A DNA stretch of 64,000 nucleotides from contig JAANYP010003256.1 in assembly GCA_020465985.1 (NCBI GenBank), positions 310,001 through 374,000 on the forward strand, in the 5' to 3' direction. The notes under the pieces are model-generated. The model did no database searches and was not told where the DNA came from. It saw only the letters and a program-made list of their open reading frames with translations. Shown piece by piece: positions 26,208-38,800 of the stretch. The number at the start of each line of letters is the position of its first letter. The stretch's first letter is position 1. A program made the position numbers and the translations under genes. Origin of the DNA: Centrapalus pauciflorus. Its lineage: Eukaryota; Streptophyta; Magnoliopsida; Asterales; Asteraceae.

Positions 26208-27316
26208 TTTTGATTCTACACACCCAGAATTGAAAAATCAATTCAATTGTGTTCAACAACATACCAAATCCAGAGTTCAGAAGAATTAACAAAGACGAAC
26301 GAATTGCAAGCCATATAAGATGTGAAAACGCGATCCGTGAGGAGTATAAGATGAGATTATATATAGAAAAACAGCAAGTGGGAATGAGAAGATGAAGAAT
26401 AACAAACGCGTTGATTTTGGTTGCTTGTAGATTGAAGAAATTGAGATTGAGATTTGGAATTTGATGATGGAGAAAGATAAAAACAAAAGAAAAAAGATTA
26501 GGGTTTGACTGTGGTTTAGATGAGGAATAATGGGAGTTATGAAAGTCGTCTGCTTTTGCTGGAAGGTTGGTCGAAGTCGCTATCAGTTTACTCTTTCACT
26601 CCAACTCTTTTTTTGTCTCATTGTTTCTTGAAATTTGAGAGAGAGAAAAAGAAAGAGAAGAGAGGACCACTTTTTTTTTTGTATAAAAGTTTTCATCCTC
26701 TTCACATTATGATTTCAACTAGTCAAAACGACAAGTGTTTTTTCTTTTATTTTTGACAAAAAATTTTGATATGTTTCTATTAAGACTTGTTTGTTTAATT
26801 TTTTAATATTAAACTTAATTGAAAAATATTGAGATTTAAAGTTTATGTATTTAAAACAATATTTATGGAATCTAATTCAAATACCTTCATATTTAATACA
26901 TACAGTTAAAAAAATAAATATTTTAAATATTCTAATATTAATTTAAGTTTACTTTTAAATAACTTTTTAATTAATTTAAATAACTTTCAGATTTAACTAC
27001 TAATGTTAGCTAACTATTCATTTTTAAAATTTTTTAAATTGTATTCTATGTAAAAAGCAAATTTTTAGTTTTTTACTTATACATAAAAATATAACAATAA
27101 AAAGTTTTGAAAAGAAGAGACACGATAAATACTATTCATACATATTTAAAAATAGAAATTTTTTAATTATCCTTAATAACAAAAGATAATACTATTTTCG
27201 TATTTTTTTAGAAAAAAATAAACATTTTTGTATGTAGTTGACGTTTTATGTAGATTTTTAGTAAACATTTATTTATAAAATATCCACGTAATACGTGGGT
27301 TAATAATTAGTTTTAT
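26208..27316. other. PSI upstream region and AT-rich intergenic DNA
   Basis: The first 300 bp upstream of the PSI start are A/G-rich on the plus strand (C/T-rich on the coding strand), as in many plant 5' leaders; a transcript start cannot be fixed. Beyond 26760 it is AT-rich. At 27280-27310 a Helitron-like 3' terminus appears (ccacgtaatacgtggg then ttaataattag), with TTAG instead of CTAG, so it looks degenerate; its 5' end may be near 26777 (tctattaagactt). Confidence 0.5.
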
Positions 27317-28460
27317 GGTTACCGTCCTTTTAATGATTAAATTACGATTACAGTACTTATAGTTGGCAATTTATAATGTCTTTGGTCCCTTTGTCCAATG
27401 TTTTTTTTAAATGACGATTTTGCCCTTTCATTATTATTTCAGTTTTGGTCCTTGATCAAATTATTTCTTTTTATTTAATTTATTAATAGCTTTTTTATTT
27501 TTTACTATTTATTTAATATATTTACTATTTGTTAAACAAAAAATATAGTTTAAAATTAACAAGATATGTAAACTTTACATATTTATATGTATAAATTAAT
27601 TTAATTTTTTAACTTTATGAAATAATTATATATTTCATTAAGTTATAATTACAACAATTATGGGTTTCCTTAAGTTATATGTATAAGGTTTATCTGACCA
27701 TTAACTTTATGGTATAACTAAATTAGAATAGAAAACACGTTAAATTATATAATTGGTTAAGATAAAAACAAAATAATTAAATTAATTTGAATAAAAAATT
27801 ATTAAATATATAAGTATTTATATGAATGTAACATATAATAAAGAGAATAGATAAATAAATTAAATGCATAAATAGTTTCAATTTTTATAAATGAAAAGTA
27901 ATATACATTTAGAAAAATAAATATATAAATAGTTCAACGTATATCTAAAATCAATGTGTATGAACGATAATAATAGTATTTATAACAATAATTAACAAAA
28001 ATACAACATATTAAATTAAGTCATATACAATTTATTTTCATTGATTACTACTTAGTCATGTAAATACTTAAATCATAACAAAATAATAATATTAATACTA
28101 TTAATAATAATATCAAATAAATAAATAAATAAAACATATTGAATAACCTTTTATTTCAATTGAATTTTATTAGTAATAACTAGACAATATAATAAAAGAA
28201 TAGAAAATATATTAAATAAATAGTAAAAGAATAAAAATCTATTAATAAAATGAAATAAAAGAAATAATTTGATCAATGACCAAAACTGAAATAAAAATAA
28301 AAGGGCAAAATCGTCATTTTAAAAAAAATATTGGACAAAGGGACCAAATGCATAATAAATTGCCAACTATAAGTACTGTAATCGTAATTTAATCATTAGA
28401 AGGACGATAATCATAATTTGTGTATAACCACAGGGACGAAAATTGTAATTTACCCTAGTT
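27317..28460. mobile_element. Long foldback element (~1.15 kb)
   Basis: The left arm (ggttaccgtccttttaatga, then acagtacttatagttggcaa) is the inverted complement of the right arm (ttgccaactataagtactgt, then tcattagaaggacg). Pairing extends inward through caaaatcgtcatttt, the gaccaaaactgaaat block and AT-rich sequence, so each arm is over 400 bp. The ends carry the gtaatttaccct-type motif also seen in the foldback at 45988. No coding content. Confidence 0.8.
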
Positions 28461-28504
28461 TTTTTTTTCAATTTTAAGTTTATATAGTTTTAAGGAAAAG
28501 ATAA

Positions 28505-28544
28505 CTAGTTATTTTTCCGTGTAATACACGGGTTAATAAACTAG
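28505..28544 (+). mobile_element. Isolated Helitron-type 3' end
   Basis: The hairpin ccgtgtaatacacgg is followed by gttaataaactag and then T, the same terminal layout as the elements at 7829 and 11553. No matching TC 5' end was found nearby, so it is a truncated copy or an end whose partner is lost. Confidence 0.5.
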
Positions 28545-29152
28545 TATATTATTAAAGTAATGATTTTCACATGTTTCATATTATGAAAACAAACAAACTT
28601 AAATTTTTAAAGATTTTGGACTGCCTGTTAATTTCAAAAATGATTTTCAAAATCAGGATTTTAAATTCTTAGAAAGTAAATAGCATATTAGAGTCTTCAT
28701 AAGATAACACTGCCAACTCCCTCAACCTATTACATCTTGTAAAATCATCCTTCTTTTAACATTGCAGCAAGCAATTAATTTACATTTTGATGAGTTGGAA
28801 CTTTAATAATATTACCATATAATAGTAACTACTAAAAGATAATAAACTCTTGATGTCACTGTTTTTCTCCATCCTCAACATTATCTTCGATGAACCTATC
28901 CAACAAAGAAGATATCGATAGAAATGGTTTCTATCAAATCAAAGTATCAATGACAGTTGTACATCGTTTGAAGCATCAATGAAATCGTTTGTACTTACAT
29001 AATCGGAGAAGAAACAATTTTCAGAAACCCAAAACAACAAAAACATTCACAAATATCAAGGAATTCATACATAAACCATTGTCACAACTATCAACGAAAC
29101 CGAAACGCGATTTTCAGAAATGCAAACTCCATAGTTCATAAACACAAAAGCA

Positions 29153-29320
29153 TATATGTCGAAACGTGGACATAAAACATATATATGTATGCATAATCTG
29201 CTTAGTTTTTAGGAATCATTGGTTTCTACAATTCTATATATGTCGAAACGTGGACATAAAACATATATATGTATGCATAATCTGCTTAGTTTTTAGGAAT
29301 CATTGGTTTCTACAATTCTT
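29153..29320. repeat. 84 bp tandem duplication
   Basis: Two adjacent copies (29153-29236, 29237-29320) that look identical, containing gtcgaaacgtggacataaaa and ggaatcattggtttctacaa. The lack of visible differences means a recent duplication. Confidence 0.9.
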
Positions 29321-29995
29321 ATTATAAGAGAAAGAATTACTTGATCCACTATATAGAAATTGGATCAAAAAAAAGTATCATTGTTTTCGCAGTGTACATT
29401 AAGGTACTAATCTAGACAATTTTTTTACTATATATTCATGTATATATTAACGTTATAAACACACATATAAAATCCAATTGATTTTGAGTTTTGTAATTTT
29501 ATCAAATGACTATGAATAAACGAATTTATATATATACGCATTCACATGGTTTTTTTCATTTATACATTTGATAGACTCAAAAGATGTATGTTTATAATTT
29601 TAATATAAACATGATATGAAAAAAAGATAAAGAAATCGCTTAAATTGTACCATGCAAAATAGTAATACTTTCTGAAACCATTTGACACGATGATCTTAAG
29701 AACAACTCTTTTTGGATAAGTTACAATTCACTTGTGCATATTTTAAATTTTAAGAGGTATAGTTGCATGGGTTCGTAAAAACAGCTATTTTTGTATAAGT
29801 TACAACTCACTCATTGATAAACAATTAATTTAAAATTTTAGAAATTGAATCATTATTTTTAAAATCAGACTTTGTCCCTTCTATAGAATACTCAGATTAT
29901 GCTTGGAAACCAATACATCACTTGCACAAGATCCTATCACAATTCTTGCATTCAACAAAATCCCCAAAAATGTGGGCTTGATCAATAGAATCCTA
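29321..29995. other. Intergenic, nothing recognised
   Basis: AT-rich sequence between the tandem duplication and the minisatellite-bearing element. No coding frame or transposon end was recognised. Confidence 0.6.
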
Positions 29996-29997
29996 AG

Positions 29998-31076
29998 GTG
30001 TCGTTTGGTTCACTATAATCCGAGGGAATTGGAGGGGAAATGAATCTAATTCCAGTCAATTCATGTGTTTGGTTCAACTATAAAAAGGAATTGGATTCCA
30101 TAAAAATTGAAATTTTCTAATGAATGAAGTAAAATAACAATCTTTCAAACTATGGATGGAATTCAATTCCTTTTAAAAACATAAAGATGGTTGATTACCA
30201 AAATACACCTTACGTTTAACACACTACACCACACCATGTCATATACCTACCTACCTACACACCACCCTACCCCATCCTACCCTACCTTATTCCACCCACC
30301 TACCCCAACCCTACATATGCTATCCAACCTACTCTTACCTACTACCCACCATATTTACTCCTACCTATCTACCTACCCACCCACCCTACTTTACCCAATC
30401 TCACCTTATCCCATTCCAGTCACCAACCCTAACCCTACCTATGTTATTAAACTTACTATTACCTATTACCCACCATACCTACCCCTACTCATCCCTCATC
30501 CATCATACATTACCCACCCCACCTACCCTACTTACGCTATCCACCCTACTCTTACCTACTACCCACCATACCTACTCATACCCACCCACCCATCCCTCAT
30601 CCACCCCACCCATCCTACCCTACCCTATCCATCTCATCATATTCCTACTTTATAGACTTATCCACCTCTACCCACCCACCCATCCTTACCTTACCTACGT
30701 TGTCCAACCTACTCTTACCTACAACCCATCATATCTACCTCTACCCACCTACTCATCCCTCATACGTTACCCACCCAACCCACTTACCCTTACCCTACCT
30801 ACGCTATCCAACCTACTATTACCTACTACACATCATACCTACCCCCACCCATCCCTCATCCACCCTAGCCTATCGATCTCATCCTATTCTTACCTTAAAG
30901 ACTTATCCACATCTACCCACCGATCTCATCCTACCCTACCACCGAATTACGAAATTGGATTCTAATTTCATTTTTAGCCAACCAAACATGATTTGGATTA
31001 CAATTCCTTGTAGATTCCAATTCCTTAACAAATGTCAATTCCTTTTAAAACATTCTGCGAACAAACAGCCACCTAA
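29998..31076. mobile_element. TIR-type element with a CTACC-rich minisatellite core
   Basis: Outer parts are inverted: ggtgtcgtttggttcacta and a ggaattggattcc block on the left match the ggaattgacatttgtt / gaacaaacagccacc region on the right. The core (about 30225-30950) is a C-rich, G-poor degenerate tandem array of ctacc / cccacc with a higher-order unit (…tatccaacctactcttacct…) recurring about every 110-140 bp. Long Pro/Thr/Tyr-rich frames across it are products of the repeat, not genes. Confidence 0.65.
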
Positions 31077-31731
31077 GTTGTGGACTTGTGGTTATGTATG
31101 AATAACATTTTACCTTGACTTATGACAATGGAGCCACAAATTTCACAAGGAATGGGATATTCTATCTGAGCATGTGTGTGTTAGCTACACTGCTTTCTAT
31201 TTTAATTTGTTTGTTCAATTAAACTTTGAAAAATATTGGTGACATAAATTTTACAGGTTAAATACTCATTTATCTTAATCCATGATTGTTAGGAGATTGA
31301 TCTTGATCTTACAATTCTGTTCGATAAAAACAAGTAGGTCATTAATAAGATTTTTCAAATATAAGATCTAATAAAGGATATTAAAATCTTGATCCGATCA
31401 TTCTTTTGTCAAATAAAAAGGTTTATAGATTAATCATCTAATTTGTTCATAAAGCACTTTTTATAAAGTTTTAAAATTCAACGCCGAAAATATAAACTTT
31501 TTAATAATGTTATTAAATTATTTGATATCGTATTAGTTATATTAAACTATCATCATAATTAAATTCTAAATATTTCATCAATTTAACATAAATTAATCTT
31601 CAATGTAACACAAAAATAATAATATTATTTTAGTAAAATCTTTTGATTTTGATCTTATTTCATGTTCTAAAGACATCCAAATTTGATTTAACCCAATACA
31701 TTAAACCATGTTTGTTCTCTTGATTTGATGT
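31077..31731. other. Intergenic, nothing recognised
   Basis: AT-rich sequence between two mobile elements, without a coding frame or repeat I can name. Confidence 0.6.
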
Positions 31732-32384
31732 TGTTAGTGTTTATGTATCAAACTGACATCACCGACCATATAGTTGATGTCATAGGTGTCACCGGAAGGT
31801 CTCACTGCTGAGCATCAACAAACAAGTGTATCTTTAAAACGATCATGAATGATATAAAATGTCATTTATAATAAGATTTAATTAAGTAATCAGATGATTA
31901 ATTGAATCAACCGAATAAATAACGACTTAATTGCAATATCAAATATTGCAGAGGGTTAAATTGTCAAACTGTGATAATTAAATTGTCTAATTATTTCATT
32001 ATTATTTAGATAATAATATACATCTTTTATTAGATAAGATCAAATTCTCTGCCCCCTTCCCCTATATATATATAAGAGCCGGCCATAGGGCTCTCCATAT
32101 CAGAAAATTTTTGGCCATAACCCTTTCTCATCATTAGGGTGCTCGTTTTGTGATCTGGTCCCACGAATCAGGGTAATATTCTGACGACAAGTTCACCCAC
32201 GTCATCACCGAAAGATCCAAAGGGTTCCTTTAAAGCATTGTTGATCATATTACAACAGTAAGGTATGTCTTTTAATAATATTCATCATGTTTAATGATCG
32301 TTAGACGGATCCGGTGATGGTTTATCGCGGTTTTAAGCTTCCGTTGCACGAAAGCGTTTTGCAAAATATGCTATAAACCCAACA
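31732..32384 (+). mobile_element. Probable solo LTR, copia-like (653 bp)
   Basis: It starts TGTTAGTGTTTATG and ends ATAAACCCAACA, the canonical TG...CA limits. Flanks are GATGT on the left (31727-31731) and GATAT on the right (32385-32389), a five-base target duplication with one mismatch. A TATA-rich promoter-like stretch (cctatatatatataagagcc, about 32062-32081) is followed by a plausible transcribed R/U5 part. There is no second copy nearby, so it is a solo LTR. Confidence 0.65.
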
Positions 32385-32857
32385 GATATCTTATGATCTA
32401 GCAATATTATCAAAGAAAACAAGTCAATACTAAAATCTCCTAGGCCAAATGTTGTAAAGATCTTACCAATCTTCTAATCTTGTTTAGACTAATAGTAAAT
32501 TATAAAGCTATAAATAAGAGAAATATTTTTTTTTTATTTAACAGAAAAAGGAAACAAATGGGTTAAAGGAATTGCATGTGCATTTCTGTAAAGGTTAAAC
32601 CAACAAGAGTTGCAAGTCAAATAAATGCACCTTTCAAAGGGGAAAAAAAAAGTTCTGATGCAAGATGCAAGCATCCATTTTTGCATGTTTTCAACACTAG
32701 TCCCCCTCCCTATCTAGGTCAGTTTTTTTCTTCTTTTTTTTTCCTCAAGACTGTATCAAAACAAACCCTCATGATGATGGTGAATGCAACAAAAGAATTA
32801 CCTATAATCGGTAAAGAATTGCCGAAAAAATGAATGTCGTGAATTAGCGTATTGAAC
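32385..32857. other. Intergenic / 3' flank of CLF
   Basis: Probably includes the 3' UTR of the minus-strand CLF gene directly left of its stop codon (32858-32860). A poly(A) signal cannot be selected with confidence. No other feature. Confidence 0.5.
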
Positions 32858-35800
32858 TCAGGCAAGCTTCTTTGCACGACCAGTAGAAGGAGCCGTGTCT
32901 TCTTTCTTTGAACCAGATGCCTCGGGCTTCTTTGCCCAAGCAGGGGCCCTGTCTGGTTCGTAACGGTAATCGTAGAATAGTTCTTCCCCTGCACAGATTC
33001 TTTCTTTAGCAAATATGCCCACCCTGTGATCGCCAGCCACCATAATAACCTGAACGAAGATTTGTTAAAATGTAGACAACGGTGCGTATCTACAACAGCC
33101 ATTAGATAAAAACTTTACCCATTTTGACCCCCCTCTGTCCCTCCCCCTAAAAAAAACATTAAACAAAAAAACTCCTCTTTTTACCACCTCCAAAATCCCA
33201 TGGTAATAACTGTTCAATGTATTATACTAGCACACATTGTATGATATATTTAGGTTGCGTTTGGTAGAGAGATTCGAAGAGAAAAGAAAAGAAGACAAAT
33301 TACAATTTAGGATACTTGATTTACATATATAAATTCTCTATTAATTCTCAAGTTGGATCGATGCATAAGTTAAAATTCTATTCTTTCATTTCTCTGGCAA
33401 TGGTGAAGAATTAAGTATAAACTAAAACTAGAGAAAGAGAATTACACTACCATATGGTTATTGCATTTTCAAATTTGATGGTATAAAAAACCATTGATTT
33501 TATACTTAATTCTTTTCTCTACAATTCTCTCTACTCTACCAAATGTAACCTTATTGGAGGGATTTCAGACAGGTACCTTTGCATAACAATTTGGAACGGG
33601 AGAATGGTTTGCAAACTTCAATTTATCACCCTTACGATAAGCATCAAGAACATACTGCACATTGAGAAACAAAAGCATCATGTATTTTACATTGTCGGGT
33701 TTTTCTAGAGTGCACAACGAGCAACACTAAGGATGTAAGTTTGTGTCATACTTGGTCATTAAGGTTAAAGAGGAATGAAGAATTTTCACGATCATAGATC
33801 TTTCCACGCTTGTCAGCTTCCCGATGTGAGATCAATTCTCCAGTATACTCACCCAGATATTCATGTTTAGGTACACTATTCTGAAAAGCAGCTAAAGGTG
33901 AGTTGCTTGAATGAATATAGAAGAAACGGAATACACCAGTAGTACACTGCTTACCTTTAAGAAAGCTCCCCAACCTGACACGTCGGACCTTCCTAGCAGA
34001 ACCTGCACATTTCCGGGCTACAAATCAATATCATTTTGTGGGACAATCCATGAACAAGTGCTCTTACCACATGGGGCAGTCACCCAGGCAGCCCCTGTGG
34101 GCAAGAGGACTATTTGACTTCAAATCTATCGGATTGGGCCATCAAGCATTCGGTTTGGTGTGTGTGACAGGACATGCTTTTTGTAACTTGATCCAGAAAG
34201 TTATCAAGCATTAACGGTAAAGACCGCTAAAGGGAACAAACTTATCTAATAACTTGAGTGTTGAACTAGGTTAGATTCGATCATTCTATCTTTAATTTCC
34301 ACATCAAAATCTTGTAAAAAGTCAAGCGATGACTTTCACGTTCTTCGAGCAAGTGAAATAGAGAATAGAAAAATAATTACCCGTTGCTGTTGTTTGAGGA
34401 GAAGCTTCATATTTCTACATTCGTAATTATCACCTCTTTGGCCTGGAATCCCTAGAGTACCATCACCACACCTGCAAGGTCAAAAATAAAGGTTTGAATT
34501 CACTCAACTTCTTCAAGCAAAATGAATTAAATGAAACTAGACTTATCATGAAGCAAAGGGGAATTTATTTGTTTATTGAAACAAATTATCACATCAATCA
34601 TTTTATACTTTGACCGAATCCATAAAAAAATTCTTAGGGGGCGTTTGGTTCTTGAATTTCCTTGGATTCACTGGGATTTGCATTTAAAATCATGTGTTTG
34701 GTTCCAGATTTCGGTAAGGATTTAAAATCTCAGAATTTCGTAAATCCATCATTTTTTGTTATTTAAAAACTCAGCCTCCCCCTTAGGATTTTAAATCGCA
34801 GTTGCATTGTTTTCTTCAGATTAACAAATTTTCCCTAAAAGATAATGCAAATTCTTTGAAAAAATCTTGATAAATGAAAATGCTGCATAATGCAAATCTT
34901 TTGACAAAATGCAAATCCTAGAAAAAAAAGCTACGAACCAACCCCCCCCCCAAGTAGTTTATAACTTTATATACCCTTTGAACTTATAAAGCTCGGTCAT
35001 ACAATACAAACAACTGCAGTTTAGCATTTAGGCATTCATAGAGTCAAAACTCAAATGCATATTTTATTATTTTTAACCTAACGTGAGACAAGAATCACAA
35101 GAACCTAAATCAGTCTCTCTCTCAGAAAAATATAATAGGTAATTCCAAACCTTGTCAACGAAGTTATTGCTTCTCTACCATATCCACAAAAACAGGAGCA
35201 AGAAATAGGTATTACGTTGTACAAATACCATTTAAGATTTTTTACAGTTTTATGAATAAACAATTAACCAAGAAATTTAATATAAATAAAAGCTTTATGA
35301 ACAGAAAAGCTCCAGCATAACGCGCAACGCCGCCTAGCCAGCATAACCAAGAAAAAAAAGGAAGAAACCAATCACCATCTTATCCTCACAAAGGAGAACA
35401 TTACCCGATAAAAAATCATAGAAATTACTTGTAGATCACAAATTATATCATTTATGACGTTCACACATTCCATTTAGATCTATTAAGTCAAGGAACTACG
35501 AATATCAATGGCATTTGCCTATTCATTTGTAGTACAAATGTATCTTTTATAATGTCTATATGGTTGAACTTCTATCATAATAAATGACACTAAATCATAT
35601 TACAACTCACCCAATCCAGCAATTGCGGCACACATCTGGGTCACATTCTCTACCAGCAGCAAAGCATGGGCATTGACGACTTCGACACTGGCTTTTAGCG
35701 CAATGGCATCCTCTAAAACGATTTTTGCATGTTTTCGGACATCTAGTAAACATAAAAGTAATCATGAAAAAACATTTTAAAATCCGGAAAAAAGAAATAT

Positions 35801-38800
35801 GAAAGCTAAATGCATGCCATGAGCAGACAACCTTGAACCAAACAACCAAAACCTTGTGAAATAACAAGTGCCTTACCCACAGTATTTCTCACAGCAAGTC
35901 CCGCTCACAAGGCAAGAACACTCCTTTCCGCAGGCCGATTGACAACCACATGGATTGTATTGGCGACAAGGCAGCTCTTTTTTATCAGAGATACGTTTCC
36001 TCATTGAATGGTATCCAGCGGACTTCCAGGAATACTTTAAGCGACGAACTCTACCTCTTCTACGTAAAAACCTAGATCTTCTTCTTAGTGCGGTACCCTG
36101 ATGTGCAAATTAAAACCATAAAAAGTATTGTCATATTTTCATCAGTATTTGGTAATACCATTGTTATATACCACTGCTACATTGACATCACTAACCATAT
36201 TCTCATTACTATCAATTCTGGATCCATCACCAAGAGAATTTGTGCCGTCACCCCCTTGAGAAGATAACTTATTCTCAGAAGAATTCATCGCATTAAACAC
36301 CTCTGCACATGTCTTCATACCATTCATAAGATTCCTAGCTATTAAGCAACTGCAACAATGAACAAATCATGCAAATGAAAATTGAATGATTGAAAAAAAA
36401 ATCATAGTATATACCTAAAGCACGCAGAAAATACATTCCATTATAATACATGCTTGGCTGATAAAATTACAATCAGCAATGTGAAAATTTTAGTGCCGTG
36501 TAGAAAGCAAAAGATTACTGCAACTTCAAACCAATACCCACCCCAGAAAAATGATGTAAACAAAAAGCAAGAAAAGAAAAACTAGCCCAAGATGATAAAA
36601 TTCCTTTTTCAGAAGCCAAGGTAAGAGACACTAACCTCCCACAAAATCGTATGTACAGAATTACTCTAACTTTTTAAAGACCCAGATAATAAAACTGAAG
36701 GCACTAACCTGTTCCTGCCAAAAATCTCAAGACCTTTCTCAAAAAGAGATTTTTCAATAGTCTTCCAACTTTTGAACTCGATCACTTCCTGTCTACAAAT
36801 ACTCTCATCAACAAAGTCTTCTTTTTTCCATTTGTCGTCACTAGTAGTTACCGGCTGCCCACTGTTGATCTCCTTCAATGAACAATCAGGAACTTCACCC
36901 TGAAGAGACCTATCATCACTAGAAACCAGTGAATCTTTCCGCCTACCCCTTCTGCCACTCAAAGGTTTCTCCTTCAGAGAGGATGAACTCGCTTCTTCAT
37001 TTTCTTTGTGTGAATTTGATCGAACCCCCATATCTCTTGATCCAAGACTTCCACTGGGAACAGAATCAGAATCAGAAGCAGCCAACTTCTTCCGTCTTTT
37101 CTTTATGGCAAGCATGACATGATCGGCAATCCGTTTGCTATTCCTTTGACGAGTTCCACGTTTCTCAATAGGTTTACTCTTATGTGGTGATGGAAGACGA
37201 AAAGTAGAATTACCATCATTAACTGGCCTTGTCTCAGACTCGCTACTTTCAGATACGTTTCTAGCATTTGATGAAGCATTTTCACTCTGGCTAGACTTTA
37301 ACCTCCTCAATAGAGACCGGCCATTGGACTTTTTATTTGATACATGAACACCATTACCATCTGACAAAGGGGCAGCTTTTTGGTCACTGTTGGGCTGCAT
37401 AGGAGATATTACTGCATTCCCCTCCGCCTTTTGAACCTAAAAAAAGCCAAGTACAAGGCTATAGAAGCTCAATCACCATGTAAAACAAGATAATATTGTG
37501 GGTATGAAAAAATAAAATTCAAGTTATAAGAAAATCTATATTTACTTCTAGCTATTAGATGTTATCCGTGACATAATAAAACTAGCAATTACCTGGCGAT
37601 AACAATGTGGACCACAGGGTACCTTCTCCTCATCGATGCGGTTCCAAGTACAATGCTTTTCAGCCTAATAAGAATATGAAGTTAAAATAATTAGTCATCA
37701 AAACCAGGTAACTTTAGTCCAGCTTAAAATCTAGAAGGCTACACATGATTGAATACAGATAATCAAATTGACTACTAAAAAGAAAACTATAGGAACCATA
37801 AATTTGTCTTAAAACCAGAAGGAAAAAAAGGTCAAGTAGACTCATTGGGGTAGGGACGGATACAAGGAGCGGCAAGGCAAAGTGAACTTACAGGAAATAT
37901 AAGGTCCTGTGAACATCCATGTAATTTACAGTCAAATACCTGTCAATGAAGAAACCCAAGAACTAATTACAGCAAGTATAGCATCAAATATGTTGCAAGG
38001 ACACTGGGATTCAAAATTTTTAAAATGGAGTGTGTTTGTATGTGTCTGTCTGATTATACAATTGTAAAACCAAATTATGATTGAAGCACCCTTGTATCCA
38101 AACACCAAAACCGAGAAACAAACATGTAAAAGGTAAAATAGCAATGCTTACAAGGCACCGTCGACAAAAAAGGTTGTCAAATGAGTCCAGTGCTGCTTCA
38201 AGATCTTTATCATACAACGAACTCATATCAAACTCCACATTTCCAGGTTTAGAGCCTTCTATAGCATTCTCTCTATTAACAAGGACTTCATATCTTGCCT
38301 GTATAGCATGTTCCATGGTATGTAAAAAAATGCTAGAAAAGAGAGAACTGCTGCACTGACAACAACACTATGCCTAATCCCTATATAATTAACAAAAAAG
38401 GAAAAAAAACCAAGAAATTAACAAAACAAGATGTCAGGTGGTGTTTACCTTAACTTCAGTGGGTTTTCTAGACAATCGTTGTGCCAGTGAATCCAAAACA
38501 ACATCAAATAAACCAAGCTGTTGAATGGTCATTCTGGAATCAATCAGAAATCATGAGCATGCAGACATCTAGAAACTACAAAGGGTCGTATCTAAAAAGA
38601 AAAATATCACAATACTAAAAGCAAGAAACATGGACATGGAGATTTTACTTGTACTAAAAACAAGAAATCAATATCAAATATGAACTAATGCAATCACAAT
38701 AATATATGAAGTTAAGTACACCAACCGGATGATGTAATCTTCAGAATCAGCAAACTCTTTCTTTTCCTCTTCTTCATCAAGTGCTTCCTCTTCACTATCA

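Noticed and set aside
30191..31101. Long open frames rich in Pro, Tyr, Thr and His (133-174 codons)
   Set aside because: They overlap in different frames across a CTACC/CCACC tandem array; the lack of stops follows from the repeat composition, not from coding.
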